A stretch of DNA of 56,386 bases from Microcoleus sp. CAWBG506 (GCA_020883125.1 JAHREW010000042.1:1-56386); one strand, 5' to 3'. Counted from the stretch's first letter, positions 35,302 to 44,283 are shown. Notes: generated from the sequence alone by a model not told the origin. Numbers and translations: made by a program.

Positions 35302-36030
35302 ATGAGCACAGTTTTAGTTGTAGAAGATTCCCGCAGTCAACGGGAGTGTATTTCACATCAATTGAGTTGCAGCGGATTGAATATCATGCAGGCATCTGAC
35401 GGTGTGGAAGCTCTGGCTCAAATCGCAAAAAAATACCCCGATTTAATACTATTAGATATCGTGATGCCTCGCCTGGACGGCTACGGTGTTTGCAGTTTAA
35501 TTAAAGCTCACCCTGAAACTCGGAATATACCGGTAGTATTTTTAACAGGGAAGGGACAGCGGTTAGATTTATTTGCCAGGTTGATGGATCGCGCAGAAGC
35601 CTATGTTAGCAAACCTTGGCTGCCCAGGGAACTGTTGGCAACTATTAAAAAAGTTTTACTCCATGCCAATATTAAGTTCGATCAAGCTTCGGCGGACGCT
35701 TGGACGGAATATGGTATTTTAAACTTAAGTACGATCGAACTCTATCAAAGCCGCGCCGATGCTTGGACCAACTACAGTGGCCAAATTATTAAGTTGTACG
35801 ATGCCAGTTTAGCAGCTTTCGATCAAGCTTTGGCAATTGAACCCAGTCACTCGACTGCGAACAAATATCGCCACAAAGTGGAGACTATCCGTACAATGTT
35901 GATGAAAAAATTAGAGCAAACCAGACCTTGCAAAATCTGCTATTATTATCATGGCAAGGATGGTATAAATTGTGCATTGCATCCGGGTTGCCGCCCTCAA
36001 GAAGTGTGTCGCGATTGGGAATTTAATTAA
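35302..36030 (+). CDS. Response regulator with a C-terminal Cys-rich motif
   Basis: A 242-aa PatA/CheY-type regulator. The receiver domain (1-120) has E8-D9, phospho-acceptor Asp in I-L-L-D-I-V-M-P near residue 53 and Lys in V-S-K-P-W. Residues 130-200 form helices with a TPR-like pair (A-A-F-D-Q-A-L-A-I-E-P). The end has C-K-I-C-Y-Y-Y-H-G...C-A-L-H-P-G-C...C-R-D-W-E, a probable metal- or redox-binding site recurrent in cyanobacterial proteins. A very strong ribosome site (AAAGGAGG) precedes the ATG. A cyclase-like gene follows 6 bp later and is probably its operon partner. Confidence 0.9.
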   Translation: MSTVLVVEDSRSQRECISHQLSCSGLNIMQASDGVEALAQIAKKYPDLILLDIVMPRLDGYGVCSLIKAHPETRNIPVVFLTGKGQRLDLFARLMDRAEAYVSKPWLPRELLATIKKVLLHANIKFDQASADAWTEYGILNLSTIELYQSRADAWTNYSGQIIKLYDASLAAFDQALAIEPSHSTANKYRHKVETIRTMLMKKLEQTRPCKICYYYHGKDGINCALHPGCRPQEVCRDWEFN

Positions 36031-36036
36031 ACTAAA

Positions 36037-36632
36037 ATGAAAACAAATAACCGTGCTTACCTGGAAAAATTGCTACAAGAAAGAAACGAACGTCCCGAAA
36101 AAATGGCAGAAATTGATGCACAAATAAATGCAAGTTTTCGCCAAACTCATGCGATTATGGTGATCGATATGTCGGGATTTTCTCGGACAACTGTGCGTTA
36201 CGGAATTATTCATTTTTTGTCAATGATTCACCGGATGCACGCCATTGTCTATCCTGTAATTGCTGAATATGGCGGCACTGTAGTGAAGGAGGAAGCTGAC
36301 AATATTTTTGCTGTGTTTCCTGATGTAAAATCGGCGGTGGATGCTGCGATCGATTCTCTGAAGCATACGGGGGCTGTGAATACTACTCTACCGCCATGGA
36401 TATTTATCTGTGCATCGGGATAGGCTACGGTGATGTTTTGATGCTGGAAGGAGAGGATATGTACGGTTCGGAATTTAATCTGGCATCGAAGCTGGGAGAG
36501 GATTTGGCGCAACAGGGAGAGATTTTGCTGACTGATTGTGCTTTTGAAAATTTTGAGGGTAAAAAGGAAGATTGGAAAAGGGTGGAATTTTCGATTTCTG
36601 GTTTGGAATTGGTGGCCTATCAGCGGGCTTAA
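36037..36632 (+). pseudogene. Class III nucleotidyl cyclase-like protein, frame-broken
   Basis: Two overlapping frames (36037-36423 and 36396-36632) together encode one protein of about 198 aa. The first has V-I-D-M-S-G-F-S and G-G-T-V-V-K-E-E-A-D-N, the metal and substrate region of a class III cyclase fold. The second has G-I-G-Y-G-D-V-L-M-L and G-S-E-F-N-L-A-S-K-L-G-E-D. The frame changes near 36393-36400 (CCGCCATGGATATT) by an indel of one base or so. The missing Arg after N-x-x-S suggests low or no cyclase activity even if whole. It lies 6 bp after the response regulator. A sequencing error cannot be excluded. Confidence 0.8.
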
Positions 36633-36654
36633 TTGTTCTAGGTTCTAGATTACC

Positions 36655-36707
36655 AGGCGGTTGAAACCGCGTCTATACAAACGAAGTCCACTCCAAGCGG
36701 ACTAGGA
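36655..36707. repeat. Dispersed palindromic repeat (GCGGTTGAAACCGC / AAGTCCACTCC type)
   Basis: GGCGGTTGAAACCGCGTCTATACAAACGAAGTCC followed by an inverted GCGGACT. I recall similar elements as frequent in cyanobacterial genomes. It has no coding role and lies before the methyltransferase-like gene. Confidence 0.55.
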
Positions 36708-36729
36708 AATAAGGCAGATTTAATATTAG

Positions 36730-37665
36730 ATGATTGACGATCGCAAAAACTGGCAAACTCTTAATTTAGCGGCCATTCAGCAGCGGCTGGCTTGGGTGCA
36801 ACAACAGCCTGATGGCATGATTTTTTGTAAAGATTCTGGAGTTCATTATGTTGCAGTTAAAAAAGACCGATCGCGCATTAAGCTATCTTTAGTAGAAAAG
36901 GTAAATTTGTATACAGATTTATTGCAATCTGTGTATGATTTAAATAATCCTTTACATCTTGTGTCTGAATATACTCAGGCGATGATGTTAGCTTTGGTGT
37001 GGCAAAGTCAACCTCAAAAAATCTACATAGCTGGGTTTGGTGGTGGCAGAATTCCCTTAGTTTTGCATCACTATTTGCCAGAAACTCTCATTGAATGTGC
37101 GGATGTCGATCCGATCGCGATCGAAGCCGCTACCCAGTGTTTTGGGGTAAAATTAGACTCACGACTCACGGTAGCAATTCAAGATGGCAGAGAGTATCTG
37201 GAACAGCAAAAACCAGATATTCTCTACGATATAATCATGACAGATGTGTTTTTTGGCAATGGCTACTTTCCTCATCGTTTAGCAACTAAGGAATTTTATG
37301 AACTTTGCCAAAAACATTTGTCCAGTGCAGGAGTTGTGCTAGTCAATCTGCTGCAAAGAGATGAGTTTTATGCAGAAAAAATCAAAACTTTTCAAAGTGC
37401 TTTTTCCCAGGTATGTGTCTGCCCTTGGAAGAACATTAACAGTGTTTTAATTGGCAGTAATAGTCCGATTTTAGATAACAATGAGATTGTTTCTAGGGCT
37501 GCTTCTTTGCAAAATTACCATCAATTTTCCTTTGCTTTAACAGACAGAGCGCTGGAAGTTAAGTTAGGTAAAGCATTGGCTGAATCTGTACCTAATTTAG
37601 ACAAAGCTCAAGTTTTGTTTGATGATGCACCACCGGCTGGTTATTTTGATTGTTGGTTGTTTTGA
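36730..37665 (+). CDS. Spermidine synthase-like (aminopropyltransferase fold) protein
   Basis: A 311-aa Rossmann-fold protein of the polyamine aminopropyltransferase superfamily. Residues 60-85 hold the S-V-Y-D...L-V-S-E-Y-T strand region. A nucleotide-binding glycine loop I-A-G-F-G-G-G-R follows near residue 100, then the acidic E-C-A-D-V-D-P and a catalytic-type M-T-D-V-F-F. Residues 230-300 are a divergent C-terminal extension. Substrate residues of true SpeE are only partly recognisable, so another methyl- or aminopropyl-transfer is possible. It stands alone after a dispersed repeat. Confidence 0.75.
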   Translation: MIDDRKNWQTLNLAAIQQRLAWVQQQPDGMIFCKDSGVHYVAVKKDRSRIKLSLVEKVNLYTDLLQSVYDLNNPLHLVSEYTQAMMLALVWQSQPQKIYIAGFGGGRIPLVLHHYLPETLIECADVDPIAIEAATQCFGVKLDSRLTVAIQDGREYLEQQKPDILYDIIMTDVFFGNGYFPHRLATKEFYELCQKHLSSAGVVLVNLLQRDEFYAEKIKTFQSAFSQVCVCPWKNINSVLIGSNSPILDNNEIVSRAASLQNYHQFSFALTDRALEVKLGKALAESVPNLDKAQVLFDDAPPAGYFDCWLF

Positions 37666-37701
37666 TTGCTGGTTATTTTCTGTGGTTTATGATGAATTAT
37701 T

Positions 37702-37730
37702 TAACCACAGAGGGCGCAGAGGGCGCAGAG
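37702..37730. repeat. Dispersed repeat (AACCACAGAGGGCGCAGAGG type)
   Basis: A copy of the repeat family also at 28551, 43733 and 54035. It lies between the convergent transferase-like and rhodanese genes. Confidence 0.75.
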
Positions 37731-37760
37731 GAAGATAACTCCTAGGTACATAATTTGCTA

Positions 37761-38108
37761 TTAGTACCGGGGAATAGTCCGATCGACTACCATTGAGTAA
37801 GCATCGATACCGCCAATGATGTTTTTAACGTTGGTGAAGCCTCGATCGCTCAACCAGTGGCACATTTGAGCCGATCGCACTCCATGATGACACAGAACTA
37901 GGGTTTCGGTGTCGCGATCGAGGCGATCGTCTATTTCCGTTGACCATGTGGCAAATTCGCTGAGGGAAAAAATTGCAAATCCTGGGAGTGAGGCGAGTTC
38001 CACTTCGTGAGGTTCTCGCACATCTACAAGCTGCAATCGATCTGTAGTTGCTTCTGCTAAACGCTGGCTTAATTCTTCGACAGTAATTTGACCAAAAATT
38101 TGTGACAT
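37761..38108 (-). CDS. Single-domain rhodanese
   Basis: A 115-aa cytosolic sulfurtransferase domain. The catalytic Cys73 lies in the loop C-H-H-G-V-R-S. The family's V-D-V-R-E-P-H-E motif is at about 28-35 and G-G-I-D-A-Y near the end. It should carry persulfide sulfur; the natural donor and acceptor are unknown. Length is normal for GlpE/PspE-like cyanobacterial rhodaneses. It is transcribed alone. Confidence 0.93.
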   Translation of the reverse strand: MSQIFGQITVEELSQRLAEATTDRLQLVDVREPHEVELASLPGFAIFSLSEFATWSTEIDDRLDRDTETLVLCHHGVRSAQMCHWLSDRGFTNVKNIIGGIDAYSMVVDRTIPRY

Positions 38109-38174
38109 TTTATGATGAGTTAGTTGTTATTGGTTATTTGTTAAACGAATGACGAATAACGAATAACTAACTAA

Positions 38175-38804
38175 TTAATTTAACTTGGAAGGTGGCGGAA
38201 TGAGCAGCGTAGGAGGTGTCGATGGGGGACGATCGTCTACTTGACTTACTTTGTCCCTAGTGTCGAGACAAGTATTCATTAGGCGATCAAGCGAAAAGTC
38301 TACCTGACGGCTCAACCCGACTACGCATTCGGAAAATTGTTCGGGTAATAAACTGCGGCGACACTGATCCAGCACCAACAGCGGAGTTGTGGTTGTAGTC
38401 CGAGACTTGGTGTTAATGTCCACTACGCAAGTTGCTAAATCCAGGGGGCGACGCACTCGCTGACAGCTACCAAGGGCCTCCACCGCGGCAATATTCGTTT
38501 TGCGGTTGATTTGAACCACGCACTTAGAGATGTCGCGGGGGTGGAGCGCGTCGGCGCAAGCGCTGGCCGCTGCATCTGCGGTAAGTCCGGCTCCCATTAG
38601 TTCCACAGAGCAGGCGCGATAGGCATTTTTAGTGCGAGGGAATCTAATCGTGATGGCTGATGCGGGCATGGGAGGCAGTATTGTGGCCAACAAACCGATA
38701 GTTGCTAGTTGTGCGCCCAGGGCCAAAATCCAGCGCCCACTGGGCTGTGAGCCTGGGGCTGCTGGGAGTGTGGCCGAACTGTGGGAAAATTTGGGGTGGT
38801 GCAT
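38175..38804 (-). CDS. Secreted protein with three cysteine repeats
   Basis: A 209-aa exported protein. Residues 24-50 form a signal peptide (A-L-G-A-Q-L-A-T-I-G-L-L, cleavage near M-P-A-S-A). The mature part carries three similar units, each L/A-xx-C-x(5)-P-xx-(I/L/F)-xx-C-V-V-x-(I/L). These are C-A-D-A-L-H-P...C-V-V-Q-I, C-Q-R-V-R-R-P...C-V-V-D-I and C-R-R-S-L-L-P...C-V-V-G-L. The Cys pairs probably form disulfides. The C-terminal 25 residues are Pro-rich. Family not recognised. It is divergent from rpsD. Confidence 0.82.
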   Translation of the reverse strand: MHHPKFSHSSATLPAAPGSQPSGRWILALGAQLATIGLLATILPPMPASAITIRFPRTKNAYRACSVELMGAGLTADAAASACADALHPRDISKCVVQINRKTNIAAVEALGSCQRVRRPLDLATCVVDINTKSRTTTTTPLLVLDQCRRSLLPEQFSECVVGLSRQVDFSLDRLMNTCLDTRDKVSQVDDRPPSTPPTLLIPPPSKLN

Positions 38805-38884
38805 GGCGGATTTAATTTATGAATTTTTGTCACTAATTTGGTGCGATCGGGCGATCGGCTTTCAATTCAGATTTTGTGTGATAC

Positions 38885-39010
38885 GATAAGCAACGGGTCA
38901 AAAATTGAGTACGGTAGGGCATACCGAAACTTTCGGACACCGATCCGAGCAACGTTTGGGGAGAGCGATTAATTTATCACGTTTGGCTTTCATCGTGAAA
39001 GCTTGCTGAA
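38885..39010. other. Upstream part of the rpsD control region
   Basis: About 126 bp with no gene. AACTTTCGG and short inverted words (GGTAGGGCATACC) could fold in RNA. It precedes the 71-bp shared block at 39011-39081, so a transcript starting here would include that block. Confidence 0.3.
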
Positions 39011-39081
39011 GGATAACCGCTCCCATGCTCCCGATGAACCAAGAAACAAATATCTAGACTTTTCTAGTATTTGTATAGCAG
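39011..39081 (+). promoter_or_regulatory. 71-bp upstream block shared with the GTPase cluster (copy 2)
   Basis: Identical at 66 of 71 positions to the reverse complement of 23744-23814. The inverted repeat here is CTAGA-CTTT-TCTAG, so pairing is kept in both copies. It ends about 138 bp before the rpsD ATG, facing the gene, as copy 1 faces its own gene. Confidence 0.7.
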
Positions 39082-39180
39082 ATGACTACTACTGATATTA
39101 GAGTAATTCTGCGTCGGGAAGTCGTCTCGCAGAACCAAAAATCTCAGCGTTTTACACCTGAGAGTGCCAAAGTATAAAGC

Positions 39181-39200
39181 CTGTATAAAATTTTATACAG
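39181..39200. promoter_or_regulatory. 20-bp perfect palindrome just before rpsD
   Basis: CTGTATAAAA followed directly by its reverse complement TTTTATACAG, ending 19 bp before the rpsD ATG and next to the ribosome site (GAGAGGAA). As DNA it could be an operator; as RNA it could form a hairpin that limits ribosome access, in keeping with the autogenous control known for S4 in other bacteria. Confidence 0.5.
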
Positions 39201-39219
39201 ACATTAGAGAGGAAAATCA

Positions 39220-39828
39220 ATGTCTCGATATCGGGGTCCCCGATTAAGAATCGTCCGTCGCCTCAAGGATTTGCCTGGGCTGACTCGGAAAACAGCCAGA
39301 CGGGATTATCCACCTGGGCAACATGGTCAAAACCGCAAAAAGCTATCTGAGTATGCGGTTCGCTTGCAAGAAAAGCAAAAACTTCGTTTCAATTACGGTG
39401 TAACTGAACGTCAATTGCTCCGTTATGTTCGGAAAGCTCGCCGAGTTACCGGCTCCACAGGTCAAGTGTTACTGCAATTTTTGGAAATGCGCTTGGACAA
39501 CACTGTGTTTCGGATGGGAATGGCTCCTACCATTCCGTCTGCTAGACAATTGGTCAATCACGGTCATGTGACTGTGAACGATCGCGAAGTTAATATCGCC
39601 AGCTATCAGTGCAAGCCTGGAGATGTCATTTCGGTAAAAAATCGGGAACGTTCGCGCCAAATGGTGGAAGCGAATCTCAAAGATCCAGGGTTGGCTCACT
39701 TGCCAAGTCACTTGGAATTTGATAAGCAAAAACTCGTTGGTAAAGTTAATGGCATTGTGGAACGCGAGTGGATTGCGCTTCAAGTTAACGAACTGCTAGT
39801 TGTGGAATACTATTCACGTCAAGCTTAA
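39220..39828 (+). CDS. rpsD: 30S ribosomal protein S4
   Basis: A 202-aa primary 16S rRNA-binding protein of the small subunit. It begins [13 protein letters not shown] and has the S4 RNA-binding domain at about 92-155 ([18 protein letters not shown]). It lacks the N-terminal Cys cluster of zinc-type S4 proteins ([10 protein letters not shown] follows directly), as is usual in cyanobacteria. Length is normal. The ribosome site GAGAGGAAAATCA is good. It is monocistronic with a strong terminator. Confidence 0.98.
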   Translation: MSRYRGPRLRIVRRLKDLPGLTRKTARRDYPPGQHGQNRKKLSEYAVRLQEKQKLRFNYGVTERQLLRYVRKARRVTGSTGQVLLQFLEMRLDNTVFRMGMAPTIPSARQLVNHGHVTVNDREVNIASYQCKPGDVISVKNRERSRQMVEANLKDPGLAHLPSHLEFDKQKLVGKVNGIVEREWIALQVNELLVVEYYSRQA

Positions 39829-39964
39829 GTTTTTCATCCTCGGTTGGTTGAAAGTGGAATTATAATTAATTGGAGACTACTCCAGTTATTTGTTGATTGT
39901 TTCTGACACCAAACTGAGGACTGAGGACTCAGAATTAATAATTTCCCATACTCGCACCAAAAAA

Positions 39965-40015
39965 AAGCTGAGAGATTTTTTGAAGGTTTCCCTTCAAATA
40001 TCTCTCAGCTTTTCT
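39965..40015 (+). terminator. Intrinsic terminator after rpsD
   Basis: AAGCTGAGAGAT...TGAAGG / CCTTCA...ATCTCTCAGCTT forms a long hairpin followed by TTTCT on the plus strand. The run of A before it would also serve the convergent STAS gene. Confidence 0.8.
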
Positions 40016-40100
40016 CCTATAGATGACAAGCGATCGCACTTACCATCGACCTTTTGAAATATCTAAGTTTAGGGATTTTCCAAAAAGTAGGTAGTCTGGC

Positions 40101-40514
40101 TTAACAAAACTGCGATCGCAGAATTTCGACACCAAAAAATTTTTCGAGTTCGCCCTCAAACAAGTCCCCCCAAGGCCCAAAACAAATTTCCCGCGATCGG
40201 CTCCACTCCACTATGAAAGTTTTACGACTAGCTAAATCCATAGATTGAAAAACGATCGACTTACCGAGTATGGCGGCTAACTCTAGGCCGATTATCAGTG
40301 CGGTAATTCCCTCTAGGGCTAAGGCCTCGACTTGTTGCAAATCCACGACAACTCCCAAGGCTGCGGTTTCCAGAGCTTGTTCCAAGTTCGATTGGAAATC
40401 GAGAACAGCGAGTCCAGCAAGATAACCCAAGGGTTGCAAAACAATCGTATTAGATGATGTTGTGTCTGTGCAACAAAACACAACTGACGGCATGATAGTA
40501 ATGGCTTTATTCAT
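40101..40514 (-). CDS. STAS-domain protein, phosphorylation site not conserved
   Basis: A 137-aa STAS (anti-sigma-factor antagonist-like) domain. The V-V-V-D-L-Q-Q-V strand and following helix A-L-I-I-G-L-E-L-A are typical. The loop that carries the phosphorylated Ser in active antagonists (D-S-S-G) reads A-L-E-G here, so it cannot be controlled by that phosphorylation. The C-terminal 40 residues (W-S-R-S-R-E-I-C-F-G-P-W-G-D-L) are an extension. Partners unknown; transcribed alone. Confidence 0.8.
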   Translation of the reverse strand: MNKAITIMPSVVFCCTDTTSSNTIVLQPLGYLAGLAVLDFQSNLEQALETAALGVVVDLQQVEALALEGITALIIGLELAAILGKSIVFQSMDLASRKTFIVEWSRSREICFGPWGDLFEGELEKFFGVEILRSQFC

Positions 40515-40766
40515 AATCGCATCTCAAACAAGTATGATCTCGATCGCAACTCGTAAACAAAAAAAAATATTTGATAAAAATGACGCTAACTGCCATTGAC
40601 AGCCAACTGGATAACTAACTAGGCTTAAATATTTGAGCGGTCTGACTCCTACTATGTGATGGGCATCAGTAAATTTTCAGTAATTTACTGATAAGTAAAT
40701 CCACTTAATTAAACGTAAGATACAGGTCACTTATTACTTGTTCCTTTTACTTATCAACAATCCATC

Positions 40767-41906
40767 ATGACCAAAACTCAACCTCGTTCCGGGTACACAC
40801 TCCCAGTATTTGCCTGTGCTGCTGCACTCGCCGCCCTGCGCTGCTTGCGCAGAGGTATTCAATCTGTAGATAGCGTCTCAGTAGATTTACTAGAACCCAT
40901 AATAACCGCATCAGTACCCATCGAACAAGTATCTGTAATAAAAACTGACACAGCTTTAGCTATGACTCGCTCTGACCCTGGTGACAACCTAGATCTGACT
41001 CGCCATACCCCAGTTTGGGCAATGGTTGAATTACGGAGAGTGTCCGAGGGAGAAATTGAGGAAGCACAAGAGCAAATACTGATTGTTGGGGGCGAGGGAA
41101 TTGGACATCACAAAATAGGTGGAGGAGCGGCAATCTACGATTACGCCCAGCGGCTGTTGCGTGTGAATCTGAGCCGAGAACTCCAAACCGGAGAAAAAAT
41201 TACTGTCACCCTGATTCTGCCATCAGGTCGCCAATTGGCAACCCGTACTTCCAACGAAGCTTTCGGTGTGGTAGAAGGACTCTCGCTGCTGGGTACAACG
41301 GGCATTTCTCAACCCTTGAGCGCCCCCGGACAGTTGGAAATTTACCGCGAACAACTACAACAAAAAGCCCAGCTATTTGACTGTTTGGTGTTTTGCATCG
41401 GCGAAAATGGCTTGGATTTGGCTCGACAACTGGGCATCGATCCGCAGCGGCTGGTCAAAACTGCTAATTGGCTCGGTCCTTTACTGGCAGAGGCTGGATG
41501 TCAGGGTGTGAAATCGATTCTGCTGTTTGGCTATCACGGAAAGTTAATGAAATTGGCGGCGGGGATTTTTCACACTCACCACCACCTCGCCGATGGGCGG
41601 CGCGAAATTTTGACAGCTTTTTGTGCGCGGGCTCGAATGCCGGCTGATGTGTGTTCCTCGATTTTTGAGGCTGCTACGGCGGAAGATGCTCTGGAACAAC
41701 TGCGGGTTTTTGATGCGGAGAATGACAGCAATTGGGTCGATCGCATTTACGGCGACATCGCTCAACAGATAGACTTGCGCTCATCGGATTGCGTGTTTAC
41801 TCACAGCGGGCAGCGTGTGCCCGTGGGCTCAGTGATGTTCGGGCGCGATCGCAAAATTATTGTTAAAAGTGAACTAGGAGATACATTTTTGACACAAATT
41901 TGTTAA
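40767..41906 (+). CDS. cbiD: Cobalt-precorrin-5B (C1)-methyltransferase CbiD
   Basis: A 379-aa enzyme of the anaerobic cobalamin (vitamin B12) pathway that methylates C1 of cobalt-precorrin-5B using S-adenosylmethionine. The N-terminus R-S-G-Y-T-L-P-V-F-A-C-A-A-A-L-A-A-L matches the family's G-Y-T-T-G-x-C-A-A-A-A. G-G-E-G-I-G near residue 110 and F-G-Y-H-G-K-L near 255 are further family motifs. Length is typical. No cobalamin riboswitch is apparent upstream. It is followed 164 bp later by guaA, a pairing I recall from other cyanobacteria. Confidence 0.92.
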   Translation: MTKTQPRSGYTLPVFACAAALAALRCLRRGIQSVDSVSVDLLEPIITASVPIEQVSVIKTDTALAMTRSDPGDNLDLTRHTPVWAMVELRRVSEGEIEEAQEQILIVGGEGIGHHKIGGGAAIYDYAQRLLRVNLSRELQTGEKITVTLILPSGRQLATRTSNEAFGVVEGLSLLGTTGISQPLSAPGQLEIYREQLQQKAQLFDCLVFCIGENGLDLARQLGIDPQRLVKTANWLGPLLAEAGCQGVKSILLFGYHGKLMKLAAGIFHTHHHLADGRREILTAFCARARMPADVCSSIFEAATAEDALEQLRVFDAENDSNWVDRIYGDIAQQIDLRSSDCVFTHSGQRVPVGSVMFGRDRKIIVKSELGDTFLTQIC

Positions 41907-42070
41907 TGTGGTGTGAATATCCCGTAACTCTTGCTCCAAGATCGATCGGGGATAATACTTAATTAAGTCTTAATTCCAAGTCCCTAGACCTTAATTACCT
42001 AGGTTTATTTCAGACGAATAATCTTGGTTCTAGGTTCTACCCATTAGCAATTAGCAATTACCCACTAACC

Positions 42071-43684
42071 GTGACTACTCAAATAGAAACTAAATCCGCC
42101 CTAAGCAACTCTTCTCTAGGGCAGATCGATCGCCAGAAGATAGTGATTCTCGACTTCGGTTCGCAATATTCCGAACTGATTGCTCGCCGCATTCGCGAAA
42201 CTCAAGTATATTCAGAAGTTATTTCTTACCATACTACTGCTCAACAATTAGCAGCCATGGCTCCTAAAGGAATTATTCTTTCAGGTGGGCCGAGTTCTGT
42301 ATATGACGAAAGAGCTCCCCAATGTGACCCGGAAATTTGGCATTTAGGAATACCCGTGTTGGGTGTTTGCTACGGGATGCAGTTGATGGTCAAGCAACTA
42401 GGAGGGGTAGTCGATCGCGCTAAGTTAGCCGAATATGGCAAGGCATCCCTATCTATTGACGACCCTACCGATTTGTTGACTAATGTCGAAGATGGTAGCA
42501 CCATGTGGATGAGCCATGGAGATTCTTGTACCGAATTGCCAGAAGGTTTTGCGATTCTAGCTCACACAGAAAATACTTCCTGTGCTGCAATTGCTCATCA
42601 CGACAAAAATCTATACGGAGTTCAGTTTCATCCAGAAGTAGTTCATTCCATCGGTGGACAGGCTTTAATTCGTAATTTTGTTTATCATATTTGCGAGTGC
42701 GAACCGACTTGGACCACAGCTACTTTTGTCGAGGAATCGATTCGTGAAATTCGAGCCATAGTCGGAGACAAACGAGTATTATTGGCTCTATCCGGCGGGG
42801 TTGATTCTTCAACTTTGGCTTTTTTGCTGCATAGGGCGATCGGCGATCGACTTACCTGTATGTTTATCGACCAAGGGTTTATGCGGAAGTATGAACCGGA
42901 ACGGTTGGTGAAATTATTTAAAGAGCAATTCCACATTGATGTTGAGTATGTTAATGCTCGCGAACGCTTTTTAGCTCAGCTTGAAGGTGTTACCGATCCT
43001 GAAGTAAAACGCAAGCGGATTGGTCACGAATTTATCAGCGTATTTGAATCAGAATCGAAGCGTCTTGGACCCTTCGATTACCTCGCCCAAGGTACTCTTT
43101 ACCCAGATGTAATTGAATCTGCTGACACTAATGTAGATCCCAAAAGTGGTGAAAGAGTTGCTGTTAAAATTAAAAGCCATCACAACGTCGGCGGTTTACC
43201 TAAAGATTTGTGCTTTAAGCTGATTGAACCGCTGCGAAAATTGTTCAAGGATGAAGTGCGAAAAGTCGGCAGATCGATCGGGCTTCCAGAAGAAATAGTC
43301 AACCGACAACCTTTCCCTGGGCCGGGATTAGCGATTCGGATTCTGGGAGAAGTTACCGCCGAAAGATTAAATATTTTGCGGGATGCTGACTTGGTGGTGC
43401 GCCAAGAAATTAATCGACACGGATTGTACAACGAACTTTGGCAAGCTTTTGCAGTTTTGCTTCCCATTCGCAGTGTAGGGGTGATGGGAGACCAACGCAC
43501 CTATGCTTACCCAATTGTCTTGCGGTTTATTACCAGTGAAGATGGGATGACGGCCGATTGGGCGCGAGTTCCTTACGATTTGTTGGAATTAATCTCAAAT
43601 CGGATTGTGAATGAAGTTAAAGGGGTGAACCGCGTGGTTTACGACATTACTTCTAAGCCCCCTGGAACCATCGAGTGGGAGTGA
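42071..43684 (+). CDS. guaA: GMP synthase (glutamine-hydrolysing)
   Basis: A 537-aa enzyme that aminates XMP to GMP with glutamine and ATP. It starts at a GTG. The class I amidotransferase domain (about 20-215) has nucleophile Cys100 in G-V-C-Y-G-M-Q and H-P-E in F-H-P-E-V-V-H-S. The ATP pyrophosphatase domain has the P-loop L-S-G-G-V-D-S-S at about 239-246. The C-terminal dimerisation domain ends K-P-P-G-T-I-E-W-E. All parts are present. It lies in the same direction as cbiD. STRR-like repeats (TTAGCAATTAGC) lie just before its start. Confidence 0.98.
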   Translation: MTTQIETKSALSNSSLGQIDRQKIVILDFGSQYSELIARRIRETQVYSEVISYHTTAQQLAAMAPKGIILSGGPSSVYDERAPQCDPEIWHLGIPVLGVCYGMQLMVKQLGGVVDRAKLAEYGKASLSIDDPTDLLTNVEDGSTMWMSHGDSCTELPEGFAILAHTENTSCAAIAHHDKNLYGVQFHPEVVHSIGGQALIRNFVYHICECEPTWTTATFVEESIREIRAIVGDKRVLLALSGGVDSSTLAFLLHRAIGDRLTCMFIDQGFMRKYEPERLVKLFKEQFHIDVEYVNARERFLAQLEGVTDPEVKRKRIGHEFISVFESESKRLGPFDYLAQGTLYPDVIESADTNVDPKSGERVAVKIKSHHNVGGLPKDLCFKLIEPLRKLFKDEVRKVGRSIGLPEEIVNRQPFPGPGLAIRILGEVTAERLNILRDADLVVRQEINRHGLYNELWQAFAVLLPIRSVGVMGDQRTYAYPIVLRFITSEDGMTADWARVPYDLLELISNRIVNEVKGVNRVVYDITSKPPGTIEWE

Positions 43685-43977
43685 TATAAAATCCTCTCTT
43701 CATCGTCCTGTATTAAACTCTCTCTTCTCGAACTTCGCGTCCTTAGCGCCTTCGCGGTTAAATCATTCCGATACAACCGGAATTGATATGATAGATAGAA
43801 GATTATTTTAATACAAATAAACGCAGATGGAATTTTATCTGCGTTTATTTGTGTTCATGGGTTGATATCTGCGGTTAAAAAATCTAAATCTAACCAATAA
43901 AGAAAGAAGGGAAATTAATCATTGCTTGATTTCTCTGTTGGCGGTGAAATTTGCTGCTGTGTACTTTGGGCTAACTT
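43685..43977. other. Gap after guaA with two repeat structures
   Basis: It holds a dispersed repeat (43733-43761, CTTCGCGTCCTTAGCGCC) and a 16-bp perfect inverted repeat (43813-43828 and 43837-43852, ACAAATAAACGCAGAT) separated by 8 bp, which could terminate the guaA transcript. A further ATCTGCGGTTAAAA follows. No gene is seen. Confidence 0.6.
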
Positions 43978-44124
43978 TTATTCATAAGATTCCAGCCCTT
44001 TGGTAACTAAGATTCGCAACACCGACGACAGGGCGCGATCGGCTAACTCTCGCAAAGCTGAAACCGCCGTAATTCTTTCGCGCAATCCTTTTATGTCTAC
44101 TGTTGTTCTGTCAGGTTTAGTCAT
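43978..44124 (-). CDS. Very small protein of 48 aa
   Basis: The frame runs ATG to TAA and begins M-T-K-P-D-R-T-T-V-D-I-K-G-L, continuing with two basic amphipathic helices (A-L-R-E-L-A-D-R and V-L-R-I-L-V-T-K-G-L). The composition is coding-like, with a HIP1-type GCGATCGGC in frame. The layout of a short strand followed by helices recalls ribbon-helix-helix DNA-binding proteins, but I cannot name a family. No toxin partner is adjacent. Confidence 0.5.
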   Translation of the reverse strand: MTKPDRTTVDIKGLRERITAVSALRELADRALSSVLRILVTKGLESYE

Positions 44125-44283
44125 GTGTTGAGTGTATCGCATTACATCACCCAAAGCAATATTGATTAAATTTGATTAATATTGTCTAAAACGTTTGGTG
44201 GCGAGTAAATTTTGATGGTAATTTTTTTAAAGTGCGATCGAGAGCGATCGCATCTTTTAATTATAAGAGTCGATAGTCCTGCT

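Noticed and set aside
38885..39219. Possible tRNA or known small RNA upstream of rpsD
   Set aside because: No cloverleaf or TTCGA loop is found and I could not match it to a known cyanobacterial small RNA by eye; only the shared block and palindrome are kept.
40515..40766. Cobalamin riboswitch before cbiD
   Set aside because: No B12-box-like sequence or fitting structure is seen in the upstream region.
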